Source: Dehalococcoidia bacterium
Lineage (GTDB): Bacteria; Chloroflexota; Dehalococcoidia; SZUA-161; SpSt-899
Length of the DNA: 5,142 bases
Assembly: GCA_023271515.1 (NCBI GenBank)
Contig: JALPXQ010000081.1
Span: 1 to 5,142, forward strand
Reading direction: 5' to 3'
Shown: positions 4,286 through 5,142 of the stretch, piece by piece
Position numbering within the stretch: the first letter of the stretch is position 1
How the letters are laid out: the number at the start of each line of letters is the position of its first letter
Notes under the pieces: model-generated
The model's database searches: none
What the model was told of the DNA's origin: nothing
Seen by the model: only the letters and a program-made list of their open reading frames with translations
Position numbers and translations under genes: made by a program

Positions 4286-5142
4286 TCACCGTGCCATCTC
4301 CACCAGAATCGCCTTCTGGGCATGGAGCCGGTTCTCCGCTTGATCAATCAGCACCGACTGAGGGCACTCCATCACTCCCTCAGCGAACTCCTCGCCGTGA
4401 TGCACCGGCATGGGATGCATCAGGATAGCGTCGGGCTCCGCCTGAGCCAGAAGCTCAAGCGTAACTTGGTAACCGGCGAAATCCCGGCGGCGCTTCTCAC
4501 TCTCATTCTCCTGCCCCATGCTTGTCCAGACATCGGTGTAGACCACATCAGCCCCTTCAACCGCCACGTGCGGACTTTCGGCGAGCACCACCTGGGCTCC
4601 GGTCGCTGTGGCGATTCCCCTCGCAACGCCCATGATCTCGTCCTCGATCTCATAACCCCCGGGGGAAGCTACTCTGAAATGCGTTCCCATGAGAGCACAG
4701 GCGAGAAGAAGGCTTGCCGCCACATTATTCCCATCCCCAATATAGGCCAGCGTCAATCCCTTAGGCTTACCTTTCCTCTCATAGATGGTCAGGAGATCGG
4801 AGATGGCCTGGCAGGGGTGCTCGCGATCGGAGAGACCGTTGATCACCGGCACGGTGGCGTAGTGAGCCAGGGACTCGACAGTTCGGTGGGCAAATGTCCG
4901 CGCCATGATCAAGTCGGCATAACGGCTGAGCACCAGAGCCATATCTTTCATCGGTTCTCTTTGGCCCAATCCGACTTCCCCCCCGGCGAGGTAGATGGCA
5001 TGGCCGCCAAGTTGATACATGGCTACATCGAAGCTAACCCGGGTGCGCAGCGATGGTTTCTCGAAGATCATTGCCAGGGTCTGGCCTGCCAACAAGGGCT
5101 CAGTGCCCTTTCGCTTCATGGCCAGGGCATTATCCAGGATAC
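4286..5142 (-). CDS. argF: Ornithine carbamoyltransferase, N-terminus beyond the right edge
   Basis: The enzyme joins carbamoyl phosphate and ornithine to give citrulline in arginine synthesis, in the cytoplasm. The frame is open to the window edge: codons upstream of the ATG at 5119 read ILDNALA, as in longer family members, so that ATG is internal and some 35-40 residues are missing. Numbering from that Met, SLRTR (23-27) is the carbamoyl phosphate loop, HPCQAISDLL (101-110) the HPxQ motif, DVWTSMG (196-202) the ornithine-side DxxxSMG motif, and AENRLHAQKAIL (261-272) the typical C-terminus. The usual HCLP motif reads HPMP (235-238); Pro replaces the conserved Cys, as in aspartate carbamoyltransferases (HPLP), while SMG and the C-terminus favour ornithine. 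Two base changes at least separate CCC from a Cys codon, so a read error is unlikely. N-acetylornithine or another amine as substrate cannot be excluded. Confidence 0.88.
   Translation of the reverse strand, partial: ILDNALAMKRKGTEPLLAGQTLAMIFEKPSLRTRVSFDVAMYQLGGHAIYLAGGEVGLGQREPMKDMALVLSRYADLIMARTFAHRTVESLAHYATVPVINGLSDREHPCQAISDLLTIYERKGKPKGLTLAYIGDGNNVAASLLLACALMGTHFRVASPGGYEIEDEIMGVARGIATATGAQVVLAESPHVAVEGADVVYTDVWTSMGQENESEKRRRDFAGYQVTLELLAQAEPDAILMHPMPVHHGEEFAEGVMECPQSVLIDQAENRLHAQKAILVEMAR

Overview
The window looks like a bacterial chromosome segment of roughly balanced GC. It carries no rRNA, tRNA, CRISPR array or recognisable insertion sequence. The mix of genes fits an uncultured Chloroflexota, perhaps Dehalococcoidia: a small retropepsin-like protease, a membrane-anchored cyclophilin, a membrane-anchored coiled-coil protein and an ornithine carbamoyltransferase with an ENRLHAQKA C-terminus. 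That assignment is inference from family resemblance and is not proven.

Layout. At the left edge is the N-terminal part of a GNAT acetyltransferase on the minus strand. A short divergent promoter region (278-381) separates it from a plus-strand PIG-L/LmbE-type zinc deacetylase (382-1080). Everything to the right lies on the minus strand and is transcribed right to left. The order is: an ornithine carbamoyltransferase whose N-terminus is off the right edge; a membrane-anchored cyclophilin (3614-4252); a membrane-anchored coiled-coil protein (2750-3481); a second cyclophilin domain (2232-2798); a retropepsin-like aspartic protease (1828-2184); and a metallo-beta-lactamase-fold hydrolase (1097-1738). 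The hydrolase converges on the deacetylase with only 16 bp between stop codons and no obvious terminator. A good sigma-70-like promoter lies ahead of the coiled-coil gene, so the array is probably at least two transcription units.

The most interesting part is 2223-4085. A 481-bp segment holding exactly the cyclophilin catalytic domain, its stop codon and 9 bp beyond is present twice in direct orientation. The copies differ at 3 positions, all synonymous third-base transitions, so the two 156-residue domains are identical. The right copy has its own basic N-terminus, membrane anchor and ribosome binding site. The left copy has none of these and overlaps the end of the coiled-coil gene in another frame. 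The overlap contains an 8-bp perfect tandem repeat (CTATCGGG twice, 2750-2765), and the stop codon of the coiled-coil gene lies in it. Removing one 8-bp unit on paper joins the two reading frames into one 413-residue protein: membrane anchor, coiled coil, small globular domain, cyclophilin. The left cyclophilin therefore looks like the C-terminal half of a fusion gene that was split by an 8-bp duplication, or that can switch by gain and loss of one unit.

Other oddities are a DTG-to-DTR change in the protease active-site motif, an HCLP-to-HPMP change in the carbamoyltransferase, and a 42-residue (six-heptad) tandem duplication in the coiled coil. Apart from the split cyclophilin gene, the window is ordinary metabolic and house-keeping content; I see no defence system or mobile element.
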